DNA from: Priapulus caudatus
Lineage: Eukaryota > Priapulida > Priapulimorpha > Priapulimorphida > Priapulidae
Length of the DNA stretch: 23,753 nucleotides
Assembly: GCF_000485595.1 (NCBI RefSeq)
Contig: NW_014577344.1
Span: 263,345 to 287,097, forward strand
Reading direction: 5' to 3'
Shown here: piece by piece, positions 1 to 9,449 of the stretch
How positions within the stretch are numbered: position 1 is the first letter of the stretch
How the letters are laid out: each line of letters begins with the position of its first letter
Program-made: the position numbers and the translations under genes
The notes under the pieces: generated by a model
What the model was told of the DNA's origin: nothing
Database searches by the model: none
Seen by the model: only the letters and a program-made list of their open reading frames with translations

Positions 1-60
1 ACAAAAGTGAGTTTTGTGAGACAGAATTGAGTTTTGTTAGACAAAATTGAGCCCTGTCCT
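1..60. repeat. 20-bp tandem repeat, three copies
   Basis: Three consecutive 20-bp units, each starting ACA(A/G)AA and resembling acaaaattgagttttgtgag, fill the first 60 bases. The third unit diverges in its second half. The ACAAAA and TTTTGT halves of a unit are inverted relative to each other, so each unit could fold into a small hairpin. The array may extend to the left of the window. No function is evident. Confidence 0.7.
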
Positions 61-74
61 GCATGGCGCCCCGT

Positions 75-120
75 AGAGAGAGAGAGGGGGGGGAAGAGAG
101 AGAAAGAGAGAGAGAGAGGG

Positions 121-185
<65 letters not shown>
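75..185. repeat. (GA)n microsatellite
   Basis: A purine-only tract that is imperfect up to about 123 (short G runs and AAAG interruptions) and then pure (GA)n to about 184. Its translations give Arg-Glu strings, which are not evidence of a gene. Confidence 0.95.
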
Positions 186-188
<3 letters not shown>

Positions 189-295
189 AAGCAGATTGGA
201 GCAACTGGATACATTATAGCTACAACAAAATCCTATTCACATTTGCATCTTACACCCCACACCCCTCCGTACCCAGTTCATATAGTCCTGTCCTC

Positions 296-470
296 TTCCA
301 ACCTCCTCCCCTCATCTCATCTTCTCCGGCTGCTCCACCTTCTCCTCACCCTCTTCATCCTACTACTCCTTCTCCTACTCACCTATCTCTTCCTCTTTCT
401 CTTCCTCTTTCCTCTCTGTCACCTTCTTTCCCCCTCCTCCTCTTCCTCACCATCCTCACCTTTCTCAGGT
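296..470. repeat. Pyrimidine-rich tract (CTC/CTT)
   Basis: About 175 bases are almost entirely C and T on the plus strand, built of irregular CTCCTC and CTTCTC units. Long homopyrimidine runs can adopt triplex structure in vitro; no mirror symmetry was worked out here. The open frame across it is a low-complexity artefact. Confidence 0.85.
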
Positions 471-540
471 GCGCCTGTGTTAAGACTGAAATGTCCTTGT
501 AGAGAAACCCTATTGTATACATTAATTAGCTCTTTGGTTT

Positions 541-1600
541 GATTCCGTAATTTCGATATGAGAAACATATTTTGCCATATATATATCACAAATACGAGCA
601 CGTTATATTTGCGTATATATCTTCTACACTACGGAACGTAAAACGCGGGCCGGCCTCAACCTCACTATTTGTACTTGTTCAGAGAAAACAGTGGTTCTAT
701 ACATATTCTTTTTAGGTAACTGTAAATCTGGATTGTGTATCTGAATATCTTATCTACCGGAATATCACCCATATTTATTTACCAGACATTAATTAGGGGC
801 AATATCGCAATTTATTCTCGACAAAATTTGACTCTGATCGAGAGCTAACGCGCTATAACGAGACAGCTGAATCGTAACACTTTGAAATTGTTCAGCGTTG
901 AAACTAAACATGTGACATTTTCTATCATCAAACGCGTGCAAACTCTGCCAGTTTGTCTTCACTCATTTTAAATCACTGCGGGAATATAATATGCAAGCTT
1001 ATCTATCCTTGCCGAACACGAAAGCCACATTTCCCTGGATGTAAACAGTGACGAGAAAAATCAATAGTAATATATATATATATATATATATCTGTTTTTG
1101 AACGAGTGTATATTCCGTATCAAGCACAAATTCTGATCGTCTAAAGATTGAATTTTGCACAACTGTAAGTTGTCTGATTTCGAAACGAGGTTCCAGTATC
1201 AATTATCGCGATGAGCGGTATGTTTACACTCGAGTTTAATAATTGGTTAACATAATTAAACCGATTATTAAAACGATTTTATAAAACGATTGCACATGAT
1301 CAACAAACGAGCGTTCTCTTGGCACGCTACAGGCACGCCTTTAATTCGAAACAGACAAAAAATCGCGTTCACTACTTTGCTCGCAGTCATCGCCTTTCTA
1401 ACGACAGCGTTAACTTTACAGATAACAGGCTGCCTCCCGCACACGAATGGCCAACATGAGTGACCACAGGAACATGAAGAACAAGAATTTCGAGTCATCG
1501 TGCATCAGAACATAAAATGTTTATACACGACTTAAAACATATTGAATATATTTTTTTTAAACACAGTAATTAGACCACGGCAAAAACAAAATTGGGTAAT
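541..1600. other. Unique AT-rich sequence, no gene seen
   Basis: There is no recognisable protein or RNA gene. Short open frames on the minus strand (999-1202 and 1268-1498) have no motif I recognise. The only simple repeat is a 24-bp (TA)n tract at 1069-1092. Confidence 0.6.
1069..1092. repeat. (TA)n microsatellite
   Basis: A pure alternating TA tract of about 24 bp within unique AT-rich sequence. Confidence 0.95.
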
Positions 1601-1679
1601 CGGATCAGAAGTGAATAATAACAGATTATCTATTATTAATAGATTACCTATTAATCTATTATTATTCAGTTCTGATCAG
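1601..1679. repeat. Imperfect inverted repeat, 28-bp arms
   Basis: The left arm (1601-1628) and right arm (1652-1679) are reverse complements at 25 of 28 positions by hand alignment, with a 23-nt AT-rich spacer at 1629-1651. Shared blocks include GATCAGAA / TTCTGATC and TGAATAATAA / TTATTATTCA. The spacer contains further inverted ATTAATAGATTA-type sequence, so the fold may be longer or branched. It could be a remnant of a very small inverted-repeat transposon or a structured RNA precursor. No target-site duplication is evident. Confidence 0.75.
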
Positions 1680-2116
1680 ATGAATACGCGGATAGCCGCG
1701 CAGCATTCCGTTGATTGGATTCTCCGATAACATGTCGGCGGTAATTCTGTTAGTATGTAGTATAATAGTATTGCCGTCACTGATTTCATAAGCTCCCGCG
1801 TCGCGGCTATTGTACAGCTGTGTGTTACGTCCGCTGAGTTATTACATCTCCCGGCGTATATACACTCGGATCGGGGCGTGATAGTAGCCGGATAAGTGGC
1901 TTTCTTTCGCTCGCTGGAAGCATTGCGATTGCAGTCGCAACGACGCGAAAACTCGGTGAAATTAATTGCGCGGCGTTGTATTTGCAGCGTACCGTCGGAT
2001 TTTAGCGATTCTACACAGCTCATCTATAGACCAGAATAGCAAACATACCAGAACTGCAGCTAGACTGTCAAGGCGAGTCAAAAATTAATAATGAACATAA
2101 TCCAGCAACATAAATA
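1680..2116. other. Unique CpG-containing sequence, no supported gene
   Basis: A 115-residue minus-strand open frame (1676-2023) has mixed composition and no repeat bias, but I recognise no domain in it. It begins inside the neighbouring inverted repeat, and I see no convincing splice context. I therefore do not call it a gene. Confidence 0.5.
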
Positions 2117-2175
2117 AGTTAATAAATAAATAAATAAATAAATAAATAAAAAATAATAAAAATAAATAAAATAAA
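2117..2175. repeat. (AAAT)n tetranucleotide array
   Basis: About 59 bp of AAAT units, regular up to about 2150 and then interrupted by AAAAT and AATA variants. Confidence 0.9.
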
Positions 2176-2795
2176 TATTAAGCGCGGCGCAAAATGTTTG
2201 ACGAAGAGTCACGTACGTATTGTTTGTTCCCAGTGACTATTTTACGGGCAAATTGAATAAAATGTAAAGAGTCTCATAAAGGGATAAATGAAAGCTAATA
2301 CGACGACCATAACAGACAGACGCGAAAGCGCTCACGACATACACAGAACTAGTGTGTGTATATTGGAGTGTTCGCAGTGCAGGTAAACCACAGTTCAACA
2401 TACAGAGCAGCACCGCATGTCAAATGGTAACACTCTCAAACAGATAGTATCTAGTCGTGTTCAACAGGCTTTTTCATAAGGAAAAGCTAGGATTTTTGCA
2501 TCGCGTGTTTTCATCCTGAACATGGAACGCACGCTAAACATGCAACAATGATCATATAGAACCTCCCTTGCGCGTTGCAGTAGGCAGGCAAAAACAACTA
2601 CAGGATGAGGAAATCTCTGCTGCACATTTTCGACCTGAGTGTTTTCGATGATATCGTATCTTCGATTGCAACTAGTCGAAGCAACTATAACGTGCGACAT
2701 TACTGCTCACGTACGGACCCGACTCTACTAGAATACTGAATACACGATTTTACAGTCAATACTACTCGAATGTTCTTAGCTAATTTAGCTATGTT
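2176..2795. other. Unique sequence, nothing recognised
   Basis: This stretch is mixed in composition. The longest open frame is 79 residues on the minus strand (2461-2700) with no recognisable motif. No RNA gene or repeat was seen. Confidence 0.5.
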
Positions 2796-2945
2796 CTAAC
2801 CTAAACCACAACCCTTATTATAATCATAATCATAACGCTAGTACTAACCCGAGCCCTAATCAAAACCCTAACCTTAACCCTAATTTTAGGCATAATCCTA
2901 ACGCTAACACTAACCCTAACTCTACAAACAATCCCAACACTCGTA
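2796..2945. repeat. Degenerate CCTAAC hexamer array (telomere-like)
   Basis: Hexamers related to CCTAAC recur in 6-bp phase: from 2843 the successive units read ACTAAC, CCGAGC, CCTAAT, CAAAAC, CCTAAC, CTTAAC, CCTAAT. From 2897 they read CCTAAC, GCTAAC, ACTAAC, CCTAAC. The complement is TTAGGG-like. The edges (2796-2840 and after 2920) are more degraded. It may be an old interstitial telomeric tract or an ordinary decayed hexanucleotide microsatellite; the sequence alone does not decide. Confidence 0.7.
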
Positions 2946-3795
2946 CCATACACGTGCATGGAATAACAAAACCGTAACAACTTGTGATAAAAGGCTTGAT
3001 TTAATGTAATTTACAGTGATTTACTGGTGAATCATGCGCATATGATGGAGATATTTCGGGGTTGATGTTAAATGCCATTACAGGGCTAAAAACCATTTTA
3101 TATTTCAGCAGCAACATTACTCACGCCTGACAATTTTTAATTTTTAACTGCTTACGTGACGTAGATTTACCGGCATGAGAGAAGATATCCGTGTTTCTTG
3201 CATGATGTATAAAATTACTAATTAAGCAGCTATTAATAATTGCGCGCATGCATGTCAGAATTATATATTATATCGTGCATGTTCAAAATTGCGTAAAATC
3301 TATAGCTGTAATTATGTATTCCTAAAATGAGATAATGAATTATTTATGTTAATCATATTAAATGTTTTTCATTTATCAAGCATAAGCAGATACATATTTG
3401 TTTTAACTTCATCGTGGAATTGAATTTATATTCATTAATCATTTAAGAATTTATTATGCACTTTGAGATAAGTTGCTTTCAAAGTTGCTATATCGTGGTG
3501 GTATCGGAATCCTTTGTAATATGATTTCCAATGTCGGTGCGTGTTGAGCATACTCATGAGAAAGTATAATAGATTATCTCAATTAACTGAATGTAATTGA
3601 ATTACTAAGGTACCGTAACTTCAGTTTTTGGAGCACAATTAAAAAATAAGCTTAGTTAATAATCGTAAATATCCCTAACGTGATTTTCTTGGTCACTTAC
3701 CCGTGAACGCCGTATCAGACCCACCCCTACCACACTATGAACGTCGATCAAGAGCTGCGCCCGTCGCTCATCATTACACAGTTGAGTCATGAAAT
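2946..3795. other. Unique AT-rich sequence, nothing recognised
   Basis: About 850 bases of AT-rich sequence with no coding signature, RNA gene or obvious repeat. Confidence 0.5.
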
Positions 3796-3811
3796 CCCCC
3801 CCCCCCTCCCC
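3796..3811. repeat. Poly-C run
   Basis: Eleven consecutive C, then T and four more C on the plus strand. The minus strand therefore carries a G run that could contribute to G-rich structure. The adjoining minus-strand text, starting CAGGGCCGTAG near 3838, recalls the ends of some G-rich repetitive elements, but I could not define an element. Confidence 0.85.
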
Positions 3812-4108
3812 TAGGAATTTGCTCAGCCTACGGCCCTGTATTATACAAAAAATTGTCCAACTCATGCGCTTATCCGCCGTGCTAACATTGGAATCAATCT
3901 ATGAATCCACTGCCTTTCAGTAGAATGTATAAAAAAAGCCAGGATCCAATATATCCACAGTTTTCTAGAATTCACGGTAGACATTGTCGCACGGGACAAT
4001 TCAGATGCGCTCGCGATTTCCTAATCAACGCTGGAATAATGCAATAACGCTGCAACAGATGTCGCCACTGTCAATTAAGGCACTCCTCAATGAGGTTCTT
4101 AGACAAAA
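3812..4108. other. Unique flank, nothing recognised
   Basis: This is the left flank of the inverted-repeat element at 4109. No gene or repeat was seen. Confidence 0.5.
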
Positions 4109-4643
4109 GGCGCGTTCACACGGACGTTTTTTAGCCCGAGCCTAATTAGGCCCGCGCCAGATTTGGCTCGAGCCGAGCGTTCACACGGACGTTTTTGGCC
4201 CGAGCCTAATTAGGCCCGTGCCAGATTTGGTCCCATCGAAAACGTCGGACCAGGCCCGAGCCAAATTTTAGCACCAGCTTTCGGCGAGCGGTAGAGCGGT
4301 AGAATCGGTTGAGCGGTAGATGCGGCGAGTGTCGAACGTGTACTTCGACGAAATAAAGTCCAAAACAGTATAAAAATTCGAAAAATTTGATCAGGATGCA
4401 CGTTTTCAAGATTGATAATTAAACTCGGAACGTAAGTAAACACTCTGAATCGTAAACAACGCCATCTCGCGACATACTGCCAAAGTATCTGTGAGATATT
4501 TGTGCAATAAAATTTATTTGAATTTGAATTTGAATTTGACAGACAGTATTCACTTGCGTACGTGTGAACGCTCCGACTCAAACCGGCCCGAGCCAAATCT
4601 AGCCCATTTGGCTCGAGCCAAACCATGACCGTGTGAACGCGAC
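4109..4643. mobile_element. Non-autonomous inverted-repeat element with duplicated ends
   Basis: The two ends carry the same motif inverted: CGCGTTCACACGG at 4111-4123 and its reverse complement at 4629-4641. Each end holds a second internal copy: GCGTTCACACGGACG recurs at 4177-4191 (period 65), and CGTGTGAACGC at 4561-4571 is repeated at 4630-4640 (period 69). Between the paired motifs both ends share GATTTGGCTCG(A/G)GCC, so the inverted repeat is about 80 bp long. Embedded palindromes include CCTAATTAGG (4141-4150) and TTTGGCTCGAGCCAAA (4607-4622). The interior shows no transposase, so this is a MITE or foldback-type element. The flanks are A-rich on both sides, and a target-site duplication cannot be fixed beyond a possible AAA. 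The superfamily is not assigned. Confidence 0.8.
4505..4543 (+). repeat. AATAAA followed by (TTTGAA)n-type tail
   Basis: Within the inverted-repeat element, an AATAAAATTTATT segment runs into repeated GAATTT units. Arthropod non-LTR retrotransposons and SINEs often end this way, so this may be the 3' tail of an insertion nested in the element. It could equally be a local hexanucleotide expansion. Confidence 0.4.
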
Positions 4644-6110
4644 TAAAAAAAAGCGTCAGCAAATAATCTACATCCACGAGGTATTGTCGTGAGTATGAAA
4701 AATTCAGATGTCGTATTTGCGGAATATATGCTTTCACATATTTCCTTCCGACTTTGCATTCATTAAAGCTGCAGTAGACCTTGAAAATATGATTCGTATT
4801 GCCGAACAATTAGGCCTACCATTAGCCGCCTCTCTGGTTCTCCGCAAGCAATTTCCTGTAAGATCGTGGCAAATAGCTATAGTATTTAAAAGTAGCTGTG
4901 CGCTAAAACTTATCCGATGTGGAGGCCGTACGTCTGACAGGGAGTGACTACGTGAGTACAGGATCTGAGCTGTCAAAAATCCAAAGTCAATAGTTGTATT
5001 TCACCTTGCAAACTAACCTGCGTGCTTCGTCTAGTTGACTTTAAACCCATCACGATGGAGTGAATCATCATCCGCTATGCACTATTTTAGCAATGACTTT
5101 TGGACTTGTTCTTTAGCTTCAGCATCTTACTTAGAGACAACGATGTGTGAGCCGAAACAGGTCTGGCTATGTATACTAGCCAGGGTTACCCGAGCCCGTG
5201 TCAGTTTGGACTCGAGAAATTTTACTAGTGTTTTGAAATTTCTCAGCCGAACTATATAGAGATTTATGAGAAAAATTTGACGGTTGCACGAGTACTTAGA
5301 ATTTCGCTTCCAGCTCTAATCAAATCGCTGCAGTTTTGCTTCAATCAATAATATTATCTTTGTTCGCCCAATTACGAGTAGTTATTGTTTACATTTAAAC
5401 AGCCAATGTACATTTTCGTACCGTTCGGACGTTTTTCTCCTTTGTCAGTATGTCAATGTTGTTTTCACATTTCCTAAATTACCTGCAGCAATTCTGATGT
5501 CCCACTCTTCTATCCCTCATCTCCTCATTATAGCAATTAGCACGTGGTCCAGCGATTAGCTCGAATTTCCTCTGTGTGTCTGTGTTGCAACATTATTTAT
5601 ATCTTCTATATTCTTTGAATTCGTGTTCCATTGCTATTTACTGCTCCATCCTTTAGCATCGCGTGTCAGTATAGGGGTAAATGTAAGGGTCGTCCATGTG
5701 ATCAATGCCCATCTCATTTACACACATTTTGTTATTGCAGCCATAATTGTTCTCAGTATGTATCAGAGAAGCCGTTTCCGCTGAAATAGAAGAAGACTTC
5801 AAAACAAAAAATATTTAGAATCCAACGATGGAATTGAAATCTCGATTTTATTAGTGCAAAATAAAAGATACGGCCCTTCCTACTCGCCAGGCATTCACTG
5901 GTATCTATATCACATATTTCCCACAATGTTTGAAGGTGATCATTTTCTAGTTGGCTTCCGTACTTCACTACGGCAGACCATTAGTCTGTTATATATCCCA
6001 TAGAATCGCGTTTTGGCGTCATTATTACACATCACCACATCTTCACAGCTACCTGTTATATCCTGTAGCAACGATTGGTCGACTATTGATGTTGTCGTAG
6101 CGTTACTCCT
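4644..6110. other. Unique sequence, no supported gene
   Basis: Several 70-80-residue open frames occur on both strands (for example 4708-4947 plus and 5753-5968 minus). None has a recognisable domain, and overlapping frames are open on the opposite strand. A GTAAGA donor-like sequence follows codons near 4858, but no matching acceptor or homology was recognised. A short fragment of the 4109-4643 repeat family lies at 5189-5216. Confidence 0.5.
5189..5216. repeat. Fragment related to the 4109-4643 element
   Basis: The text CGAGCCCGTG followed by TCAGTTTGGACTCGAG closely follows the CCCGTGCCAGATTTGG and GGCTCGAG modules of the inverted-repeat element about 1 kb to the left. It is short, with several substitutions. 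It suggests a second, more decayed member of the same family, or a piece displaced from it. Confidence 0.45.
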
Positions 6111-6111
6111 C

Positions 6112-6197
6112 TCCTCTTCTCTCGCTATCTCTCTCTCATTCTTCTTTCATCTTTCACTCACTGTCTTACTTTGTCTCCCGGCCACATCTTCTTCATG

Positions 6198-6258
<61 letters not shown>

Positions 6259-6380
6259 TTCTTCTCTTTTCTACCACTCATCTCTCTTCCACTTCTCTGT
6301 ACTTCTCCCTTCTCTCTCCCTCTCCCCTCTCCTCTCTCTTCTTCTCTCCCCATCTCTTGCCCCTTCTCTAGTTTCCCCGA
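6112..6380. repeat. Pyrimidine tract with pure (CT)n core
   Basis: Pyrimidine-rich sequence with an uninterrupted (CT)n core at about 6199-6254, flanked by TTCTTC and CTCTCC variants. Open frames here are Ser-Leu strings or, on the opposite strand, Arg-Glu strings. Confidence 0.95.
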
Positions 6381-6383
6381 CAC

Positions 6384-6762
6384 CCGCGTTGCGACTGATG
6401 AGTTTACGAGACAAAATCATATTAACATTTGAGAGCGCGATCGCAAGCTTGGCTGGAGTTTGGCAAGCAGCCGCACCGCACGCGGCATGATACCGCGGCT
6501 GAGTGAGAGTGCTTTAACTGATGACGGTGGTTACCGTAACTGCCAGGCTCGTGATCACTCGCGACCATTAGACGACTTCAATTCGCCGCACTCAGGCGCG
6601 GATACGAGGTTTACTCACGAGCGTTTTATTTTAATATGATCAGATCGTGAAGAGCCTCGCTACACCCATCGCGGCTCGCGAGTTTCGAAATTGAATTCGG
6701 TTGCAGAAAAAAAATTATCACGCATGTAGCAGAGCAACGGTGCCACATGCTGGGCCCAAGTC

Positions 6763-6765
<3 letters not shown>
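6384..6765. other. Unique CpG-rich island between repeats
   Basis: About 380 bases of mixed, CpG-containing sequence with no recognisable coding or RNA gene. Such islands between microsatellites could be conserved non-coding DNA, but nothing in the sequence alone proves this. Confidence 0.4.
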
Positions 6766-6806
<41 letters not shown>

Positions 6807-7060
6807 GTGTGTGTGTGAGCTGTGTGCGCTGCCTGGCGTCGTGCTTGCGCTACTGTGCGCGTTGCGCGTGTGCGTTGTGCTGTTGCGTGTGTGTGCGTGC
6901 GGCGGACGACGAGCACGGGCGCTTGTGCGCTGCGCGCGTGCTGTGTGTGTGCGTGTACGTGTTGTGGTGTGTGTGCTCATGTGCTGTGTGTGTGTGTGTG
7001 TGTGTGCTGATGTAGTGGAGTTGTGTGTGCGCTAGTGTGCGTGCTGTGGTCCTCGTGTGA
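6766..7060. repeat. (GT)n array, imperfect
   Basis: A pure (GT)n run at about 6766-6802 continues as GT/GC-rich interrupted repeat (GTGCGTGC, CTGTGTG) to about 7060. It is alternating purine-pyrimidine in large part. Cys-Val frames across it are artefacts. Confidence 0.92.
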
Positions 7061-7514
7061 TGTGTCGTCAGCGCGCGTAGCAATGTGTATGAACTTTTGG
7101 GTAGATCTGTGTAAGTATAGTAATGCCTACAGCGACATTCGTTCTCCTCTAGTTGGTCGTGTATATATACAACACTAACCTTCGCAAGCAAATGTAGGGA
7201 TTCTTACGCCGACCTTACCTCGCCTCTTGATTAGTATGATAGATAGAATGCATGGCACTACCCATGTGGGAAAAGTTTAACAGTCATGACTGTGAAAGAT
7301 TTATGTATCGTTGAGTTTTAGTTAAGTTTTTTTTTTTTTCAATTGGCGTCATATTATTTTCCCAGCGGAATTCTAATGGTCTTAATTGAGAGAAACACAA
7401 TTAACCATGTATTATCTGCGGTATAGGATCTCGATCTTGAGACATTTATTACTGCTTTTACTGCTTTTCTCCACGTGTTGCGTGGAAATAATCGAGTAAG
7501 TAAAGATACGCGAT

Positions 7515-7515
<1 letters not shown>
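7061..7515. other. Unique sequence, nothing recognised
   Basis: No gene was seen. Small palindromes occur, notably ACAGTCATGACTGT at 7280-7293. A T-run of about 13 lies near 7327. Confidence 0.5.

Positions 7516-7558
<43 letters not shown>
7516..7558. repeat. (TA)n microsatellite
   Basis: An uninterrupted alternating TA run of about 42 bp. Confidence 0.95.
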
Positions 7559-7560
<2 letters not shown>

Positions 7561-8182
7561 TGCAGGCAGTAGAGAGATTAGGTGTGGAGATGCGCATCAA
7601 CTACACATCGCAGATGATGCACTGTATAATTTGTCACCCACGACGACTCGGTGTGTCACAGATAGCTCAACACCATCGAATCAGCGCAGAGACAAGCGTA
7701 ATACGCGATTAAAACGCGCTCTGCCGGAGAAGCGGATAACCGAGACCATTAAGATGACGGTGAAAGGCAGGCGCGTAGCTACCTATACGCAAAGTACGCA
7801 AATGCATACTAAAAATTTTCAGAATAAAAAAAATACATGACCTTTTTACTAAAACAATATAATATAACGTTCAGTTGGGCTTACAGAATTATGCGTGTGA
7901 TAAGAATAATGACTACAGTGTTATTACGCCAGATGGTCGGAAGGATTTCAGTAAAAATAACAACTTTGACAAATTTGAGTGCAATTTTGCGTACCATAAA
8001 AAAATGTCTGGGTACGCCCCTGAAAGCCAACCTATAAGCACTAATTTACTAGCATTAGCTAATCGTCATCGGGCCAATTCCGCTCCGGTATGGCTCTAAT
8101 ACTTCATGAGCGCATTACGAAGCACATTTGATATGACAAGGATATAAGCGTATGTGTGAGTGTAAATCTGTATGCATATATA
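7559..8182. other. Unique sequence, no supported gene
   Basis: Three short plus-strand open frames (7631-7840, 7837-8037, 7875-8099) overlap each other in different phases. They have no recognised motif, and I do not call them genes. Confidence 0.45.
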
Positions 8183-8222
8183 TCTATACTATAAAAGGGA
8201 ACAGCCCATTTTTTGTTAGCTA
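8183..8222 (+). mobile_element. Helitron-like 5' terminus (candidate)
   Basis: The sequence TCTATACTATAAAAGGG at 8183-8199 resembles the 5' ends of many Helitrons, which begin TC and continue with CTA-rich, AAAAGGG-type sequence. It lies upstream of Helitron helicase remnants on the same strand (from 9450), the order expected of a Helitron. A partner sequence occurs 415 bp downstream. The Rep domain expected between the 5' end and the helicase was not found, so any element is internally deleted. Confidence 0.5.
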
Positions 8223-8431
8223 TGTTCTCTGAATTTGCTCGCATGATTTGAAATTGCTTGACTGTAAACGATGCATTACCACTCATAGAGTAATATTGGA
8301 GCACTTTTTCAACGATGAAAACACGATAAAGTTGAATTTAAAGCCGTTTTATTTAACACTGGCTAAAAATAGCATACCTGTGTATCGAAGCGACTACCAT
8401 TAACCAATGTAGTACGCGTCGTTGTCAGCTT

Positions 8432-8520
8432 GCGCTGTGGCGCAGTGCAGTGGTAGCACTCTTGCCTCATACGTTAGAGGTCGTGAGTCCCAAACTCGAC
8501 AGCCGAGGAAATAAAAAAAC
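8432..8520 (+). repeat. tRNA-derived SINE head or tRNA-Met-like pseudogene
   Basis: A box-A-like TGGCGCAGTGCAGTGG is followed by TAGCACTCTTGC, an anticodon-loop-like CTCATAC (CAT in anticodon position, as in tRNA-Met), and the B-box-like GGTCGTGAGTCC at about 8479-8490. GCTGT before box A can pair with ACAGC near 8500, like an acceptor stem. The D-arm has extra bases and the T-stem is mispaired, so a working tRNA is unlikely. An A-rich tail (AAATAAAAAAAC) follows, as in SINEs. It sits between the two Helitron-like 5' termini. Confidence 0.6.
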
Positions 8521-8597
8521 ATATATTTCTCACCAGGCGCGCAATTTCTATCTTTCATCCTAAATATATGCATATTTAAAATATATTTAATTTAAAA

Positions 8598-8640
8598 TGT
8601 ATACTATAAAAGGGAAACACCGAATTTTTATTAGCTAATT
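8598..8640 (+). mobile_element. Second Helitron-like 5' terminus (candidate)
   Basis: TATACTATAAAAGGGAA, then AATTTTTATTAGCTAAT-type sequence, repeats the 8183-8222 sequence with scattered changes. The first two bases read TG rather than TC. The pair may be two nested or abutting insertions, or a segmental duplication of one end. Confidence 0.45.
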
Positions 8641-9449
8641 TATTTTTAAGTTAAGGAATTCCCCTCATGGGACTCCCCTGGGATATCCCAAAATCCATAA
8701 TGAGGCTCTTCACGATAATGTGCTCACCACGATCTTCACGTTCGGTTGAGTTTGACGCCGAAAACTTTGTAGCTGAGTTAATACACGTTAATATACCTTT
8801 ATCTCCTGCACTTAAGGTAGGTTTTCCGAAATATCAATATGCCTGTTTCTTGAATAACAATCATAGTTCGTAGGCCTACACAAACACAGTGGCCATGTTT
8901 GCCCAGTCAATAAATGGCATTATTCCTGCCGATTGTCACCAATTCCTGCATGAATTATGTATTGTTGGCAAAACATGTTAAACCCCCAGACAGCCCCACA
9001 GACAGTGATTATCAACTGCTGATCAGAAAGCTCCTAAAATTATTAACTGCTGACCAAACAAACTGCTGATATTGGGGATTTCAATTCTAATATCAATTCT
9101 TCCAAACTGCTGATATAATTCGATATTAGGCATAAAATAAAATAAATGTCTGTTTACGGTTCCAAATCAAATTTTTAAAGGGTAGGTCGGTAGGTATAAA
9201 AACATTTTCTACTTAAAAATGTCTTTTAAAGTCAAAAACACCAAAATATCATTCAATGTGTTCATTTTCTACAACTTTAAACCCCGATACATATTTTGAT
9301 GGAAAAATGATAGAAAAATATTGTTTAGGAAGACTAATTTCTATTTCTCGACTTTATTTATGATCTTGGTCTAAAATAAATCAATTTAATATTCTTTTTA
9401 CAACAATGCTAATAAATTTGAGTCGGCACTTTTTTGGAAGGGTTTGTCG
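8641..9449. other. Sequence inside the Helitron zone, no intact gene
   Basis: A 68-residue plus-strand frame (8667-8873) is unrecognised. Around 9014-9113 the word AACTGCTGA occurs four times. A similar context (CCAAACTGCTGACAAAACA) occurs at the 3' end of the helicase remnant near 10114, so 9010-9115 may hold decayed copies of that coding tail. The rest (9120-9449) is AT-rich with a GGTAGGTCGGTAGGTA run near 9182. Confidence 0.4.

Noticed and set aside
1676-2023. 115-residue minus-strand frame as a gene
   Set aside because: Mixed composition but no recognisable domain. It overlaps the adjacent inverted repeat, and no supporting splice or start context was seen.
3781-3865. End of a G-rich transposable element around the poly-C run
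   Set aside because: Only a vague resemblance in CAGGGCCGTAG plus a G run; no second end or repeat partner was found in the window.
4210-4809. 199-residue minus-strand frame
   Set aside because: Lies mostly across the inverted-repeat element and its flank, with no recognised domain and no transposase motif.
8432-8510. Functional tRNA-Met gene
   Set aside because: The D-arm has extra bases, the T- and anticodon stems are mispaired, and an A-rich tail follows. A SINE head or pseudogene fits better.
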